Shown here piece by piece: positions 12,196 to 13,425 of a stretch of 13,425 nt of DNA. The notes beneath the pieces were generated by a model. That model did no database searches, had not been told where the DNA came from, and saw only the letters and a list, made by a program, of their open reading frames with translations. The stretch covers positions 1-13,425 of the forward strand of contig JBBDWJ010000308.1 of the NCBI GenBank assembly GCA_040902925.1, in the 5' to 3' direction. The translations under genes were made by a program, and so were the position numbers. This stretch comes from JBBDWJ01 sp040902925 (lineage in GTDB: Bacteria > Acidobacteriota > Terriglobia > Bryobacterales > UBA6623). Each line of letters begins with the position of its first letter. The stretch's first letter is position 1.

Positions 12196-13383
12196 ATGAC
12201 CGCTGTACGCGATCTGGTCAGCAAAGCCAGAGAAGGGAAAATTTGGCGGCCCGCCAACCGCAGGCTTTTCACCGCGCAGTTTTTTCGGGCGAGGGCTGAC
12301 CGCGCGTCGCGCTACGCCGACAACGAGCACCTGCAGGGCGCCGTCGATTGGCTGCTTCGCGCCCATGACGCTTCCAGCGACGGCGGAGTCAGCGGCCGCT
12401 ATCACCTCGGCCGGGGGTGGACTTCCTCGTATCCGGAAACGACCGGATACATCATTCCCACTTTCCTCGCCCTCGCCGACCGCTTGGGTGACGATGATCT
12501 GGTGCGCCGAGCGCGCGCGGCCGTCACGTTTCTGCTGTCGGTGCAACTGCCCAATGGCGGCTTTCCGGGCCTGGAGATCGCCGACAACCGCAGCGAGCCC
12601 TCGCCCTTCAATACCGCGCAGATCATGCACGGCCTCACGACCTGGCACAAGCGAAGCGGTGACGAGGAGGTCCTGCGCGCGCTCGAACGCGCCGGGGAAT
12701 GGCTGGTTTCGATTCAGGACCCCGACGGCGCCTGGCGGCGTTACTTTTACGAGACCACTGCCAGCACGTACAGCGCGCATTTGTCGTGCTGGCTCGTCGA
12801 TCTCGGCAATCATCTCGGCCGGGAAGACTTCCTCGAGGCCGGCCGCCGCCATATGGAGTGGGTATTCCGCCACCACGATAGCCGCACGGGTTGGTTTGAC
12901 CTTTGCGGATTCACTCCCGAGGACCACGCCGCGCGCCGCGCATTCACGCATACGATCGCGTACACGCTGTGGGGAGTGCTGCACGCTTGCGAAGGGCTGG
13001 GGATCGCGGAAGGGCGGACGGCAGTCGAGACCGCGTCGCGGGGCATCATTGCATGTCTCGACCGCGAGAGCTGGATTCCGGGAATTCTTGACGCCGAGTG
13101 GCGCGGGCAGGCGTCGTTTGCCTGTCTGACAGGCAATGCGCAACTGGCGCTGATCTGGTTTCGATTGTTCGAGGCGAACGGGCAGCAGGTGTACCGCGAC
13201 GCAGCGTTGCGCGCCATCGAACTGGTGAAGTTAGCGCAGCCGCTTACGAATCCTGAGCCGGGAATTCGCGGCGGCATTCCAGGGTCAGAACCGATTTGGG
13301 GGGATTATATCCAGATGGCGCTGCCGAACTGGGCCGCCAAGTATTTCATCGATGCGATGCTGAAGAAGGAAGCGTTGGGATAG
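12196..13383 (+). CDS. Alpha/alpha-toroid protein with prenyltransferase/squalene-oxidase-like repeats
   Basis: The 395-residue soluble protein has no signal peptide. Four helical-hairpin repeats are visible, each a hydrophobic helix followed by a polar-Gly turn: VDWLLRAHDASSDGGVSG (50-67), VTFLLSVQLPNGGFPG (110-125), AGEWLVSIQDPDGAWRR (166-182) and MEWVFRHHDSRTGWFD (220-235). The W-L-x(2)-Q-x(2)-D/N-G-G pattern is the one found in squalene/terpene cyclases and prenyltransferase beta subunits. Intervening helices carry GYIIPTFLALAD, FNTAQIMHGL, YSAHLSCWL and HTIAYTLWGVL. No DxDD cyclase acid motif is visible, so terpene cyclisation is unlikely. A six-hairpin glycosidase, lyase or glycan-binding role fits equally well. 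It is divergent from the FemAB-like/ATP-grasp pair across a 47-base gap. There is no Shine-Dalgarno. A TAGAAT hexamer ends 5 bases before the ATG, which suggests a leaderless transcript or a different start. Confidence 0.8.
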   Translation: MTAVRDLVSKAREGKIWRPANRRLFTAQFFRARADRASRYADNEHLQGAVDWLLRAHDASSDGGVSGRYHLGRGWTSSYPETTGYIIPTFLALADRLGDDDLVRRARAAVTFLLSVQLPNGGFPGLEIADNRSEPSPFNTAQIMHGLTTWHKRSGDEEVLRALERAGEWLVSIQDPDGAWRRYFYETTASTYSAHLSCWLVDLGNHLGREDFLEAGRRHMEWVFRHHDSRTGWFDLCGFTPEDHAARRAFTHTIAYTLWGVLHACEGLGIAEGRTAVETASRGIIACLDRESWIPGILDAEWRGQASFACLTGNAQLALIWFRLFEANGQQVYRDAALRAIELVKLAQPLTNPEPGIRGGIPGSEPIWGDYIQMALPNWAAKYFIDAMLKKEALG

Positions 13384-13402
13384 GCCGAACCCGAGGATGT
13401 AT

Positions 13403-13421
13403 TGCAAGCTCTCAGCTTGCA
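13403..13421. repeat. Palindromic element or terminator after the toroid gene
   Basis: TGCAAGCT and AGCTTGCA form a perfect 8-bp inverted repeat around CTC, 19 bases past the toroid stop. No T-run follows within the window, so it may be a short interspersed palindromic repeat rather than an intrinsic terminator. The window ends 4 bases later, so the full element cannot be seen. Confidence 0.5.
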
Positions 13422-13425
13422 GCGT

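Noticed and set aside
12184..13143. 319-residue minus-strand ORF opposite the toroid gene
   Set aside because: It lies entirely over a well-supported plus-strand coding region, has no recognisable domain, and is rich in Arg/Ala/Pro as expected of mirror frames in GC-rich DNA.
12196..13383. Assignment of the toroid protein as a terpene or squalene cyclase
   Set aside because: No DxDD acid motif or QW-repeat series of normal spacing is visible, and at 395 residues it is much shorter than squalene-hopene cyclase. Only the fold class is claimed.

Overview
The window is GC-rich (by eye in the low to mid 60s percent G+C) and densely coded. It carries long mirror ORFs on the non-coding strand, as expected at that composition. 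The gene mix is a receptor-type Ser/Thr kinase with an FGE-fold tail, a proline-rich membrane protein, thioredoxin and lipid-carrier-like envelope proteins, and glycan/peptide-modification genes around a housekeeping rpmB. It suggests a soil-type Acidobacteriota bacterium (Bryobacterales/Solibacter-like). That placement is inferred from gene architecture only; there is no rRNA or marker phylogeny here. I see no tRNA, rRNA, CRISPR array or insertion sequence.

Region 1 (1-5947, all minus strand) is a signalling locus. In transcription order it holds a promoter-like site with a dyad in its spacer, a 941-residue proline-rich double-membrane-anchored protein, a Ser/Thr kinase with an extracytoplasmic FGE-like domain (6 bp downstream), and a sensor histidine kinase cut by the window edge (119 bp further on, behind a terminator-like hairpin). 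The 941-residue protein begins with what looks like a degenerate kinase N-lobe. It then carries ten copies of an [E/D/Q/G/A]-[F/Y]-T-x-[M/L/Q]-[F/M] motif scattered through disordered Pro-rich sequence, and a pentapeptide Ser-Ala-Pro-Ser-Val array between two membrane helices. I do not recognise this protein as a described family. A membrane scaffold or substrate for the adjacent kinase is the best inference, and it is the main candidate for an undescribed system here.

Region 2 (5948-6583) holds rpmB (ribosomal protein L28) with its own extended -10 promoter, a leader stem-loop and structured 3' flanking sequence.

Region 3 (6584-9224, minus) holds three envelope genes: a LolA-like/thioredoxin fusion, a predicted lipoprotein or exported beta-propeller with a C-terminal SH3-like domain, and a 56-residue single-pass membrane protein with an ideal Shine-Dalgarno. 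The last is too short for routine ORF cut-offs.

Region 4 (9303-13383) resembles part of an extracellular polysaccharide or peptide-ligation cluster. A FemAB/GNAT-type transferase overlaps by 4 bp an ATP-grasp ligase fused to a low-molecular-weight protein tyrosine phosphatase (minus strand). Divergent from them is an alpha/alpha-toroid protein (plus strand). The last bases hold a perfect 8-bp-arm palindrome that could be a terminator or an interspersed repeat.
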